DNA of 64,000 bases from Chlorops oryzae. Its lineage: Eukaryota > Arthropoda > Insecta > Diptera > Chloropidae. Below the pieces are notes generated by a model that saw only the letters and a program-made list of their open reading frames with translations, had not been told where the DNA came from and ran no database searches. Where the stretch lies: the NCBI GenBank assembly GCA_020466095.1, contig CM035807.1, forward strand, positions 45,381,978 to 45,445,977, in the 5' to 3' direction. The position numbers were made by a program, and so were the translations under genes. Shown here piece by piece: positions 33,704 through 45,882 of this stretch (position 1 is the stretch's first letter; each line of letters starts with the position of its first letter).

Positions 33704-34336
33704 TACTGCCCGCCTTGCGCTACGCAATAGATATTTCTTGCTTACCTGCGCCAGTTGAGCAGGAACTCTCGGACTTCCTGCACCACCTCCCAGATGAGGG
33801 CCCTGTCGGCGGCGGTGGGGTTCGGTCGTTCCCAATCGGAAGGTGGAAGGTGGGGCGCGGTGTGGAAGCGGGTGGGCAAGGGGGCAAGGCGGCTCGCAGC
33901 ATTTCTTCGGGCGCGGCTTCTTCTGTCCGCAGGTCTGGTTGGAGAAGTAGGACGGCGAGTCGGTGGCGGCGACGGCGATCGTACGGGTGTTGATGCCCGA
34001 TGATGATGGTGGGGTCGGTGCCTGACCGTGGTGTAGCGCGATTGTGGGTTGGGCTTCGCTCGTTAACGCACGCCGTGGCTGCCGCGGGCCGGTTTTAGGA
34101 TGCAACAGCGATCGAGACCTTTGGTGAATTAAGGTGTGGTGCCCTTCGCCACATATTTTGCATCCGTGCTGCTGTGGGCAGTCTCTCCGCAGATGCATTG
34201 GGGATAGGCATTGGAACCAGCATTTTCGCTGCTGGGTCGTCAGCAACCGTTTCTCAACGCCCCAGCGGCAGAAGCGGCGACAGCGACTCAGGCCGTGGAC
34301 TCCATCGCACACCACATATGCCTGTCGTCTTTCCAT
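33662..34336 (-). pseudogene. BEL-2 CCHC zinc-knuckle ORF, 3' of pol
   Basis: Minus strand. After a conserved acceptor (CGTTTCAG, AG at 34344-34343), an ATG at 34336 in a good context (GCCATGG) opens a frame. It begins with a knuckle-like CDGVHGLSRCRRF, where the Cys expected three residues before is Tyr-Val-Val-Cys. The next two are CWFQCLSPMHLRRDC and CKICGEGHHTLIH. A proline- and arginine-rich tail follows. It matches the protein at 62600-63319 but drifts out of frame near the end, running on to about 33662 inside the LTR. The fold is that of the BEL nucleocapsid part of Gag, which binds RNA, yet it lies after integrase, where an env gene would be. Confidence 0.7.
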
Positions 34337-34431
34337 GGCACTCTGAAACGAATAGGAGGCACTGATGAGCAGATGCGCAATGTGAGACAAAGATAGGGGG
34401 AGGGGTGAGTGTTGCGAAGGGATGAGGACTA

Positions 34432-36135
34432 CTAGTCATAAGGTTTCTGGGATTTCAACTGGTAACACGCAGAGCTTTGAAAGAGCGTTGTGATGATACC
34501 AACTTGTGTTTTGACGGCGAAAATGCGCACAAGACCATCAGCTCCAGGGTGCACTTGAACGATTCTTCCTTTTCTCCACACAAATGGGGGTAGCTGAGTA
34601 TCCTAGATGACGACGAAATCGCCAACCTTCAAATTCGGCTGCGGCATCTTCCGTTTATTCCCTCTTATGTAAATTCAGGAGATATTCCATTTTCCACCGT
34701 TGAGCGAAGCGGTGATGTAGAATATTTACTTTCTTCCATCGCTTAGTGAGCGGCAAATCAGCGTGTGATTCTTCGGGCCAGGCGGTGAGTGGAGCTCCCC
34801 GGAGGAGGTGCCCGGGTGTCAGTGCTAACAGGTCTAAAGGATCATCTGACATCGGCGTGAGCGGACGCAAGTTCAGGACTCCCTCAATTCATGCTGGGAA
34901 TGTAGCGAATTTTTTAAACGAGCATTTGTGCGGACCAGCCAACTTGACGAAGTGAATCTTGAAGCTTTTCACCGCCGCCGGCCATAATCCACCCATAAGA
35001 CGTGCGTGGGGCGGGATCAGATACCATTTGAACCCTTACAGGGAATACTTTTGTTGAAGATCATCAGCGGCACTCGAAAGGAAGTTGGCGAATTCGGTAT
35101 CTAGAGCATTATTGGCGCCAATGAAATTTCGGCCGTTGTCGGAGAAAATTCTCTTTGGTAGTCCCTGGCGCTCTACGAATCGATGAAACGCGGCTCGGAA
35201 CGACATAGTGGATAACTCAGAGCATAGCTGAAGCTGAACCGCTTTAGTGGCGAAACACACAAATATACTGGCGTAGCCCTTGAGATATGGCGCCGTCCGA
35301 AGAGTGGAGGTTTTGATATCAAACGGTCCGGCGAAATCGACGTCTGTATGCGTAAACGGTAGCGACAACGTTGATCTTTCAGCTGGCGCCATCATCTGCG
35401 TCTTCAATCGTTGCTCAAGGATGGTGCACGTATGGCAGCGTGTGATGCAGCTCTTTATTTTTCGTTTTAATCGCGCGATGTAAAAATTCTGTAGCACCAT
35501 GCGAAATATAAGTTGAGCGCCGCCATTTAGGAGCGTTTTGTGTGCGAAGGTGAAATACAAGCGGCAAACCGCGGAGGCGGCAAGTATGCTGATCGGATAT
35601 CGCGCAGGAGGCCATCATCATGAACCACAGCGTTCCGAGATAATAGCTCGCTCTTCTTTTCGAGTGGTTTTCCTGCACTGAGATCCTGTTATTCGCTTTG
35701 ATAATGAAGTGTTTGTGAAAATAAAATTAAAAAATTTCTCACTGACGTCAGCTCATCTTGTGAAAGTATAAGTTTGTTGGGACTCGGTGCCATCTCTTTT
35801 CGCGCTTGTGTTTAGAAACGCTTTACAAAGCCGATGATTCGATATGCCCGATCATATGATGAAAATCTAGCGAGAACGTCCTCTGATTCGGCAATGACGG
35901 TGAATGCGACCGCCTTCTGTTCTTCAATTTTTGTGGCTGGTGGTGTTTCAAGCTGGGGCCATTTCTCAGGCGTTATTACGAGCCATGACGGTCCTTGCCA
36001 CTAAAATGAATTTTCGGAGAGGTCCTGAGCTAGCATCCCTCGGGTACCTAAATCAGCTGAATTATCTCGCGATCGAACATGGCGCCATGGATTGTTGCCA
36101 ACGGTAGTCACAATTGGGGAAATTCGATTGGCAAC
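34432..36135 (-). pseudogene. pol: BEL-2 integrase region of pol, broken
   Basis: Minus strand, descending from about 36135. It starts with the end of RNase H (HVRSRDNSADLGTRG), then the pre-integrase segment, the zinc-binding part near 35450 (CITRCHTCTILEQR), and the catalytic core with HTDVDFAGPF (first Asp) and IFSDNGRNFIGA (second Asp). The third position reads GGLWPAAVKS, so the catalytic Glu is now Pro. The C-terminal part (34432-34870) has LTPMSDDPLDLLALTPGHLL. Multiple stops and frameshifts. Almost all of RT and RNase H is deleted near 36140-36215. Confidence 0.8.
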
Positions 36136-36214
36136 GTAAGTTTTCCATGCATTCAGTTTTCAATGCACCGTTTGGTGTGCGTGAATATGAAGCTGAGCGT
36201 TGATGGATTTGACT

Positions 36215-37233
36215 AATTTGGACATTGGCATTGAATAACGCGATGAACCTAAGCGTAGGGCGGATTTAGAAAATTCGACCTTTAATGGTAGACGTACGAC
36301 GTATCTACCGTCAGAATTTCTTACGGTGGTTTAAGCATAAAGCTCTTCACAATTAGCGTCCTCTGGAATATGCGGAGGAGAATTTGGAACTTCTTCTTGT
36401 TCCCAAAACGACTTGAACAGCGCGGAGAGCGACTCATGGGTGTCTCTGGAGGAGACCTGCATCGTAAACGCTTCGGTGGATTCGCTGGCGATAGGCCAAA
36501 TACCACCCGAACTCAGGCAGCACACATACATGCAAAAGCTTCAATTTAGTGGTGCCCACCCCTGATTATGTGCTACGAGACTCCCTCCGACGTTCATTTT
36601 GACTCCAGGTCGAAGTATTTTTGGCATAATATCGGAGCCGATGACCATATCAATGCGGCCTGGTTTCAAGAAATGGGGGTCGGCGAGCTCAAGCGATGAA
36701 AGCTCTTGGGGATCCATGTTGGAGACCCGTTTGGCTGGAAGCCAATTTGTCAACTTTGGCATCACCACGGCGTCGATCTGATCCTCGAACGTAGAACGAG
36801 GCGATGCGAGCCTGATGGAACACTCTTTTTTTGCAACTTGGGTGCATTGCCCACCCATACCCGATACGTTGCACACTTTGGGCGTAGCTGTAAGATTCAA
36901 TTGCAGCTGCACCCGCTGGGTGATAAATGTCCTTTGAGATCCTCCGTCGAGAGGGGCTCGCACTAAAAAGCGCTCTCCTTGATGCAAGATGTGTGTGAGC
37001 GCGGTAAGGAAAAGTACTTGCGTCTGGCTAATCGATACGTGCGCATGCGCTTGCGAAGTAGAGAATCCGTCGACGGTAACAAAATTCGAAGTCTTCGGTG
37101 GCGCGGAAGCCTGCGCCGGCTGGCTCGTCGTAGAAGGGCCGTCAGCCTGAAGAGGCGTTGCATAGTGTCGCGTCTCTATACATCTCGTGGCCAAAAATAG
37201 AAGGAATTGTGCTAGATCAATGAAATTTGGCAT
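36215..37233 (-). pseudogene. BEL-2 protease and protease-RT linker
   Basis: Minus strand. The segment 37233-36541 carries an aspartic protease: APLDGGSQRTFIT (the active-site D with GGS in place of SGS), then VMPKLTNWLPA and LADPHFLKPGRIDMVIGSDI, the usual BEL protease tail. A second frame (36531-36331) reads SLSALFKSFWEQEEVPNSP, the linker before RT. It continues to about 36215 with RNSDGRYVVRLPLK. The upstream end meets the inserted repeat at about 37166-37200. Confidence 0.75.
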
Positions 37234-38640
37234 GCCGCTTTATTTTCATACAATTAAGAAATTTAGAAAAAAATGTGAAAATCGAACCACGCCAACCCTC
37301 ACCCCCCATGTAAAGGGAAGACCCAAAATCCGCAATTTTAGTCCTTTAGAAATTTGGAACAGAGTTTACTGTTGCGCTTCAAAATTGGGAAAACCTAATT
37401 TTAATTTGCAACGACGCTCACTTTTTGAGCTATGCCCACTCAGAATTGGTAAATAGAGTAAATTTGAAACTCCCGAAAATCGCATAAGAATGCTGAACAT
37501 ATTAATGAATGATACCTATATATTTGTAAAATTTAAATGTGTTTTTAGCAAAAAAAATAAAATAAAAAAACACGGTCCAGCCCTAGGATATGTCTTCAAA
37601 TTATGTAGGATTTTATTACTGTTTTCACGTTCGCGTCTTAAGCCTAATATAAAAAGCAAGAGAGATAGAGCACAGACTTAAGACGCGAAAAAAGCCTTTC
37701 GTAATAAATCTTTAACAATTAGGAGCCCATAAAAGCAACAAATTAGTTTATATTAACGTTGCCAATTCCATTTATAAGTGTTATAACAACAAAAAACTTT
37801 TTTCTAAATATCTATACAAACGTTACGTTTGAATAAGTACTTTTTTAACTGCTATGCTACACTTGTTTTAAGCGTATTTTATGACCCTCAGACAAAGTCT
37901 TATTACTTTTGAATCTGCGAGGCTTTTAACTTAATTTTTTTTCTTTTTTAGATCTTACTGTCAGTAACAATATATAAAAAAAAGAGATGGTCTTTTTCAG
38001 TATTTTTATTAAAACTCGATTTCAAAAGTATCAAAAAATTGTAATATTCCCTTGCAAAGCCCACAATTTGAACTAAAATTTCACAATTTTGGGTTTTTAT
38101 TTTTATAAGGTATTATTTTGCTTCATCAGAATAGATTTTCATCTTTTAACTAACATATAATTTATCCAGTTCTATTGTGACCTGATACGCAAAATAAATT
38201 ATAGGCATAAGTTATATTTTCGCAAAGATACACAGTGCATTTTACGACATCTGAAATAGGCATCATAGCTTACGAATCTGCAAACGAATTCTTTCAATTA
38301 ATTTTTCGTTTTGTAACAAATAGTAGTAAAACAAGTATATAAAAAAAACTGGAGAGGTCTTTTTCGTAAATTTTTTTTATGTTTTTTAAAATTTGTGAAG
38401 TTCCAATCTTCTACTCCCAAACACTGAATTTTTCTAATTAACGCTACTTTTTATGATGATTTAAATTGAAAAAAATCTTTATGGAATAATATTAAAAATT
38501 GTTTATTTTTTTCACTGATATATAACACAAATATATTTATTGCGTTTGCTGAACAAATTTTTATTAAACCTTACGCATATCGAAGCAATACTTGCCTTAG
38601 CCAAACTGTGCTTCGTACAATGCGTAACTGTAAGGGCGTA
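37166..38640. repeat. Repeat DNA inserted between BEL-2 gag and protease
   Basis: The first 330 bp match the repeat at 1366-1700. The rest is AT-rich, with two diverged versions of a block (about 37905-38020 and 38270-38390, sharing TATATAAAAAAAA and GAGGTCTTTTTC-like words). No coding sequence is seen. Class unknown. Confidence 0.5.
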
Positions 38641-38769
38641 AAAAATTTTAACTAAAATTTACGTGGGGACTTGAAGTATTGTATTTTACTTATTTAGAGT
38701 ATTCTGAAGGATTCTGTTATAAAAAAAATTTCGAAACGAATACTTTTGACTTATATCATTTTAAGCCGC

Positions 38770-39690
38770 AAGAGACACTGCGCGTCGGTGTGGTTGCGCG
38801 TCGGTGTGGAATCCGCTGGTCCGCTCTTGTGCAAGGAACGCGTTCGTCGAAGGTACTTTGGGTTTTACAGCGGGATTGGGAGCCTTCAATGCAATAAAGC
38901 TGGAAAGACGTTCAACAACTTCATAGCGCTTAGTCAGAAAGGCATTCTTTGGGGCCACGTTCGCATCTCTCGATGTGACGCCAGTGATTTTTCCCAATGC
39001 GCGATCGTTTGTGCCGGAAGACGCCTGCAACAGAAATGAACAAGCAGGGCATCCAAAATATCCACGACTCCATGACTTTTCAGCACCGTGAGGCAATCGT
39101 TGATGGTTGTTTGTATGCGCAGTATTCCTTTTGGCGTTTCATCTTTGATGGCAGGCAGGTCGAATCAATTTTTCAAATGATGATCTACGAGGATGTGTTT
39201 GTTCTCATATCGCGCCTTGAGAGCCTCCCAAGCATGCGTAAAGTTGTCGCCACACAGCGGGCCATTCGCTATAGCCACCAGAAAAAACTTCAGTATCACA
39301 CGGTGGTACCCTGATGAAATTGTCTTCTCCATGGAAGGCGTTAGTTGGAGGGGTCGCCCGAGTGGTGGACAGCGGTGGATGCTGGGGGGTGATTTCTTGT
39401 AACATCTCTTGAAGCTTAGCTCTAGCTATCATCTGAAGATCGCAACACTGGTGATAACTAATTTCAGTAGAATCGGCCTCCTCTGGACTCCAGGCTCCTT
39501 TAGCGATTGCTGCTCGATACGCCTGACGCACTTCACTCCAATCAGACATCAGTTGTTCGATTTTAATCTCTAATAATTGCTCGCTTTGATTCATCGGATC
39601 GCTGTTTATGGCTGCAATACACATAATCTTAAGTTTAGATACCTCGGAATTAGATCGCCGTAAGGAATATTGTTTACTAATATTGATCAC
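38770..39690 (-). pseudogene. gag: BEL-2 gag, broken
   Basis: Minus strand from 39690. An N-terminal helical part (SEQLLEIKIEQLMSDW) is followed by the family hallmark VPPCDTEVFSGGYSEWP near 39300. After a deletion and frameshift near 39270, the capsid part reads FTHAWEALKARYENKHILVD (about 39170-39235) and ends in remnants to about 38770. This is the particle protein of the element. Several stops are present. The zinc knuckles normally expected at the end of gag are not seen here; the only knuckles in this element are at 33662-34336. Confidence 0.8.
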
Positions 39691-40839
39691 GAAAGCCGAT
39701 TCTGACGAAATAAATTTCCAAAAAATTCAACGCAAGCTCGACTAAGTTCACCGGTCAAAGGTTAAATTGCCGCTGGCTTTAATTAACAGGAGCTGTATGC
39801 CTGCTGTCCAAAAGAGAGGAAAAAACGTGGCCAAAAAGGAATGACCACTTCAGCGTTACAATACAAATTATTAAGATGATAACCGTAGCAACGTGTGTGC
39901 GACTAATGCCGACCGTAGCGTACCTCAAATTTTTTTTACCTTCAAATTCGCAACACTCCACAAATTTCATGCAACCCCAATTTCAATAAGAGAAAATAAA
40001 ATCGTTTCAATATAGTAAATAAAATCAAAACAAGATCCAAAATTCAATACTTTAATTTGTTCGTAAATTTTCCGTATAAGATCATAAATTTTCAAACACA
40101 ACTATTACCAGAGCGCTGGCATATGTTAGAAAAAACAACAAGCGACGGAGCTGACATACAAGTGCTTTTCTCTTGTTTCGAGAATGCTGGATTGGTGTGT
40201 GCTGGATGTTCGATGTTCACTCGCTGGTTGAACAAGATTGCCAGCAAATTTCGTCACACTATGGCGCAACTGACCGAAGCAGTATATATGTTGTGTGTCT
40301 GTCTCTATGCATTTGCACATACATAAATCTACGCGCGTGAACAATAAGGGCTATGGGAGATGTGTATGTGTGGACTTTGTTCGAAATTAGAACGATATTG
40401 GAACGAAAGAACAATCGAAGCAAGAAACCGATTTCCTAAAGCCTTTCAGAGAGTCAAAAAGGAAAAAAAAAACAATTCGCTAGTCGGCCTGCTCTCTTTC
40501 TTCGTTCCCAACTGGAGGGAACGAAAAACCGACAAATAGACAGCGAGTCATCAGACCGCTATGTTGTTGTTGCTCTATTTTCCTTGTACAAACCGTCGTT
40601 CACGCTAAATGGCAAACGGGTACGCTAGCAATGTAAAATGCTGAAATCGAGGGGAAAGGGGTGATCGTCCACGCTTCTATTGCGTGATCTGCTGCACGCG
40701 CTTTGACCGTTAGTTAGTGCCCTTGAAATTGCACCACGGCGAATGAAGGTCAGGGCGCGATGCACGTGGCGTACCTTCCCCTTTACACACAGATTGGTCC
40801 TCCAGAACCTGATGCCAGGCTCCTTGCAGGATCCCCAAA
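39691..40839 (-). other. BEL-2 5' leader with probable primer-binding site
   Basis: Non-coding stretch between the 5' LTR and gag. Directly inside the LTR the minus strand reads TGGGGATCCTGCAAGGAGCC (plus 40818-40838 region), parallel to TTGGCGATCCTGCCAGGAGG in BEL-1, so a tRNA primer site is likely. Confidence 0.55.
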
Positions 40840-43100
40840 TGTTAATGTCAGGGACAATAGCTGCTGCGTTGATTGGCTGGCGGTTGCACGACGCGAATGA
40901 TATTTTATATGCAAAATTTTTTTGTTTTTGAAATGAGGATTATACTTGGCCTTCGTGGCAATTGAAAAAATGTAAAATTGATATTGGCCTTCGTGGCGAT
41001 TGAAAATGTTAAAAATTATATTTGGCCTTCGTGGCGATTTCATTTATGTATTTCATTTCATTTCATTTATTTCATTTCATTTATTTCTTATTGTGTACAA
41101 TTATTAAGACATAGTCTTTTCCAGTACATAAACAATTGTTAACCATTGGGTGGAAAGATACGATAAGAGAAGTTTAAAACAATATTTCGGCAAACTCGAA
41201 AAAACTTAGATACTATTTCTTAAGCCTATTACAATATTTAATTAGTGAAGATAGCCAGGAAAATGAAAATACCAGAAAGAGAAAGAATTTAGAATTTTCA
41301 GCGGATGAGCAAGAGAGAAGAGAGAAGAAGGGAAGACCTAGTCAAATGCTTTGGCTAAAGCCAATTTAAAACGCCAAGGGCTGACGATGGTTTTAATATT
41401 TAATGGCAGTGAGTTCCATAGCTTAACTGCACTGACAAAAAACAATCGAGACGTAGAGACATATTTGGACTCAGGGATAATAAGATTGCGAGTGCGCCGC
41501 GATTGAGCAGGAGTCTGTTTCCGAGTGAGGTACTCAGGTCCATTACTATGTATTATTTTGTGGAGAAAAATAAGATTCTTAATCTTAAAAAATGACTCAA
41601 GTTGACAGTTCAGAATTTGCTTAGAATATAATGAGATATGATCAAATCTTCTTTTGCTGAAAACAAAACGAGCACAATTGTTTATTAATAATTGCAGCTT
41701 ATTAGCCGATGAGGCATCTATACTACCATAGACAATGGCACTATATTCAATTAGTCGAACTAAAAGGCTACGTATAAGACGCATTTTGGTTGCTTGCGGC
41801 ACAAGGGCAGCACAGTGCCAGAGTTTCCTGAGCACAAAGTAAGACTTGCAGATGGTAGCATTGTAGTGGTCTGTACAGGTCAACTGAGAATTAATCTTGA
41901 ACCCTAAACTAGTAGCAACACTATCGAATGGTATAGGCTCATTGTTTATTACCACCACGGGGAGGTTAGCAATATTGGGGTTTTGCTTTGAAACAAGCAA
42001 AACTTTTGTTTTGCCTACGTTTAAGGATAGGTTGTTTTTAAATGTCCAATCAAAAATTGATTGAAGATCTTCATTTAATCGGAAAAAAGGTCTTCCGCAA
42101 GGCCAATGGGTCTGGAGATATAAAGTTGAGCATCGTCAGCATATAGATGATATTTACATTATTACAACAGCTTGTTAAATCATTAATAAACATGACGAAT
42201 AGAATGGGACCTAGAATGGATCCTTGGGGAACCCCTGTTGGAACACTTTTAAGCGCTGAAAGCATATCTGCAGCACAAACTCCCTGCCTTCTACCGTAAA
42301 GGTAAGATTTCATTAATCTTGCAGCACTGCTCCCAAAACCGAAGTAATGGATAAGTTTTTCAATGAGAAGGGAGTGATTAAAAGTATCAAAAGCTTTTGA
42401 AAAGTCTAAGAAAGTAAAAACTGTTATCTCTCCACGTTCAAAGGCAGGACGAACGTCTTCAAAAACTTTTAGTAACGCAGTAGCACAGCTGTGGTATTGA
42501 CGAAAACCAGATTGGTTTTCCGACAGAAGATTGTGCCTTCCAATATGCTCAGAAATTTGCAAAGTTAGGCATTTTTCAAACACCTTGGAAAGTCCAGAAA
42601 GTATGCTTATAGGGCGATAATCTTTAGCAGTCTTGGGCGAGGCATTCTTGGCCACTGGAATAACTTTAGCCACTTTCCAGCTATCCGGGAACGAAGAGGT
42701 GGTTATGCAAAAGTTCAATAAGTGAGTTAGTGGTGACAAAATAAAAGGCAACAGTGTTTGACAAATTTCAGGCTTATGTTGTCGTCACCGACAGCATTCG
42801 ATTTAATGCACATTATCGCATTAGCAACCTGAGTTTCAGATTTGTGTTTCTTTTTTTTTGTTTTACTTTGCGACACTTTATATATTATATTTCACTTGTT
42901 TTTTTATTTTTATTTTATTTACGAACTTATGCTTTAAGGTTTTTTAATGTTGCGAACGACGACGCGCGCTCCTTTTCCTTCGATCGAAAACTGTGCCGTC
43001 GTCGCTGGAGGTCAAGCTGTTGAGCGTAAGAGCAGAAAGTTTCGTTAAGTTGATTCGGCTAAAGGCTCGCCTCCAAAGCGGCTGCGGCGAAAAACGGACA
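40840..43100 (-). repeat. BEL-2 5' LTR, split by a non-LTR insertion
   Basis: Plus-strand ends are TGTTAATGTCAGGG (40840) and AAAAACGGACA (43100). The LTR proper is about 40840-41040 plus about 42850-43100. Inside the first part a TTGGCCTTCGTGGC word repeats at 40946, 40984 and 41022 (38-bp period), as in the LTR at 62041-62561. The non-LTR copy interrupts right after the third unit. Confidence 0.75.
41047..42760 (-). pseudogene. 5'-truncated CR1/L2-group non-LTR copy inside an LTR
   Basis: Minus strand. The RT part 42751-42071 shows VAKVIPVAKNASPKTAKDYR, RPISILSGLSKVFEKC, NQSGFRQYHSC, FLDFSKAFDTFNHS and GVPQGSILGPILF. The catalytic YADD motif is readable in another frame near 42150, so a frameshift lies close to it. 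The C-terminal part 42000-41338 ends with AVKLWNSLPLNIK. The 3' end is a run of AAATG units (plus 41047-41090), as in the intact copy at 12300-16842. It is 5'-truncated within RT; positions 42760-42850 are a transition I could not assign. Confidence 0.8.
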
Positions 43101-43934
43101 AAGACATTAGAACAACAAGGTGATAATTCAGTAATATTATATAAGAAGAAAAGAAAACTAGTGCATAACAACAATTTAAGACTATGTGAGTAAGAGAATA
43201 TACAAAATATAGATACTATACTTAAGCATTAGTTAGAAGCATGCGATAAGTAAATTTTTAGACAATAAGTAAACTTTTAAGGCAAAATGTAGAATTTAAG
43301 GCAATAAATAGATTCTTAGATGCTTTACATATAGAATTTTCTAATTCGTATGTATAAAATAAATTTTTTTTTTCTAAAGAAAACCTCTAAAGGGTTAGGT
43401 TGTAGTATGTATACGCATGAACGCAAAAACTCATTTTATCACTTTATTGACGACATTAATGGTTTCATATAACCAAATTCTTTTCAAGCTGCACTCATTG
43501 CACGAGAAACATATTTTGAAGGCAGCTTCGTCGAATCGTGGGGAAGTGTTTTGTCAGCATCCCTCACAAGCTTATTCGTAAGATTCTATATTTTTCAATT
43601 GTAAGTCATTTATGCTTACCTAACATATTTTCGATATAAATAAAGCTTGAAGTTCAGTTGGAACTTCAGATTGGATTTACATGCGAAACCTTTTGCTTTT
43701 CCATTTTCAATAATTGGCGCATCTCCGCCGTATAAATATAGAGATATCTGGCCCTAGCCCCCAAAAAGATTTCGGAGTCCTGCCGCTCAGCAGTAGTGGG
43801 ACATATTAAAATAAAACCTCAAGGATATAAAGAAATAAAAACTATAAATTCAAAATATTAATTCTTCTACAAGAAGAATATACTACATAGTCATATTTTT
43901 TCCCACCATATCAATTATTTCATCGTCCACTCAC
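43101..43934. other. Intronic DNA between BEL-2 and the cadherin exon
   Basis: AT-rich. A TATAAATA word sits at 43730 but nothing follows that would make it a promoter. No gene recognised. Confidence 0.4.
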
Positions 43935-44084
43935 CTTGTCGCCTGGTAAAAGAGTACTCGGTAGTCTGGTGACAGGCGGTGCAAGAGTAAAAATTGGGGG
44001 CTGATCTTGCCTATCCTTTAAACAAACAATGATTTCGATGTTGGCAATATTTCGAGTGTCTTCTCCAGGCTCAGCATATGCATC
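43935..44084 (-). CDS. Cadherin-repeat protein exon (host gene), 150 bp
   Basis: Minus strand. Acceptor TTTTCCAG ends at 44085; exactly 50 codons follow; the donor is AAG|GTGAGT at 43934. The reading includes IANIEIIVCLKDRQDQPPIF and ends LPSTLLPGDK. The D-x-x-D-x-PP-x-F block is the end of one cadherin repeat and the start of the next, with the linker DQPP in the place of the calcium-binding DxNDNxP. It joins in phase 0 to the exon at 27737-27851, giving an intron of about 16.1 kb. It is not a transposon motif and both borders are canonical, so I take it as the resident gene of this locus. The upstream exons lie to the right; none was found. Confidence 0.75.
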
Positions 44085-45882
44085 CTGGAAAATGTATATA
44101 AAAATTTTACATTAAAAGAAGCGCAATATTGCAGAGTTTCATGAAAAAGTCTAAACGCAAATCAGTTTTAAAATATTTGTTTAAACGGCTTTAATGCACG
44201 TTTTAGAGCAGCTGACAACTTCTTGTTAAAGTATCAAGGCCGGTACTCACCTGAACAGGTAAGAGCAACATAAAGAATGAACAAATAATATACTTTTAAG
44301 AACACTAGCAGGTAAGCACGTGCTCTTTTTGACAACAAACCGATTCAGGTGTGAAATGCAATCAGTTGTTTGATTCACCAAACTTTTTGCGAATCCTAAA
44401 ATTCTTCATATATTGTGAAATGGGAGTGTTTTAACAAATAAATAAAAGTGAAATAATAAGTATGTTGATTATTTTTTACAATTTCGCTTGATCATGCACC
44501 ATTTTTATTGGCTTATATCGGCTCTTGAATGTAGCATTTGTTCTGTTGAGATAAGTATGGCAGCAAGAAACACTTTTCTTACGATTTCAGCTTCAGTTCA
44601 TCGCCGTTCATTTTTCATATGAGTTTAATTGTGTGTATAGGTAGCCCAGGATAACCCAGCCTTAAGCATAACATATAACTAAAGTTAACTGCTTTAGATT
44701 TACCGCGAGGTGATTTTAATTTTTTGAGTGTCATCATACCCGACACACTCTGTGTCGAGGAGATGCTGTATTTGTGCGTACGCGCCGCGCGGCACTGCAA
44801 ATGAAAACACAAGCTTCAAAATCTTCACACGGTGTGCCCGTAACAGTTGAAGTATCGCGCCGCACAGTGTAACGTACGCGTCAAAAAAGTTTATATTTTT
44901 AATTGAGCGAATAATAATGTAGTTTAGGGAACAAATTACTTTAGTGGCATTTCTGAGACTTTTGATTTGTTGATGTTGCCTTATGTGAAATGATCCATTG
45001 ATTTCCAACTATGCAAACTTTATTAAGGAATCGCGTCTAGTTAAGCAGATATTGATATTTTGAATTTGCCCAAAATCGCACTATTTTTCATTTATTTTGT
45101 GGCTTATATTGTTTTCACATTAATCATTGCGCATAACTAAGGGCCTTTCAATTGAAGCTGTTAAAATCGGTTATCCGAACAATTATTGACGCTTCTACGC
45201 TCTACGCTTCTTACTAGAGGTTTTCGCCCCCTGCTCGCATCACTTCTCTCAGCCCCGCTTCGTACCCCCGCCTTCAGCGAGTTTTTTTTTATTTTGTTCT
45301 CCTCAAATTTCGTATATTGTTGCATAATTTTTTAGAAAATGGTAAGAAACGGAAAATTTAAAATATCTCATTCAATTATTTTTCTTTATTTAGCCGAATT
45401 CTTAATAAATTTCATAGTGTTTCAAAAGTCGAGCATTTAAAAAATTAATCTACCAATTAGTGGATTTGTTAAAACATTCACACCGGCGGCGCCACAAAAA
45501 AACGGTCAGTCTGTTTCAACAATGTTAAGGTTGTACTTCCATACAAAACTATAGTGGTTACTGAAATTTTTTTAAGATATTGGATTTTTTCCAATTAAAA
45601 GAGATTTGGTTTGAGTTTTTTTTTTTAAATTTTGTTAAATTTTGAAGCCAAATTATTCACATTTGCTCAAAGCTATTGAACTTTAAAAATAAAAATAGTA
45701 TGTTACTTTTTCCTTCATTATTTTGAAGCACAGTCTTAATGAAGTGACTTTTTTAATCTGAAAGTGAACTCCAATAGCCTAAATTTACTTATTATTGCTT
45801 CGCAAAAACTATTGAACAATTTTCCGATTTTAATTAAGAGAACCAATCTCGTAAATAAGAATAAAAAGCAACAACCGTTATG
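44085..45882. other. Non-coding, probably intronic
   Basis: AT-rich with scattered short frames and no family motif. A possible acceptor and donor pair at 44704-44794 does not give a usable phase. Confidence 0.4.

Noticed and set aside
33715..34365. Several GC-rich plus-strand ORFs (also 62516-63351)
   Set aside because: They mirror the arginine- and proline-rich CCHC ORFs on the minus strand and have no motifs of their own.
43726..43800. TATAAATA word as a possible promoter
   Set aside because: AT-rich background makes such words common, and no gene start follows on either strand.
44704..44794. Possible third cadherin exon (minus) with a good acceptor TTTTCATTTGCAG and a GTAAAT donor
   Set aside because: The reading has no cadherin motif. 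The only phase compatible with the next exon (43935-44084) contains a stop.
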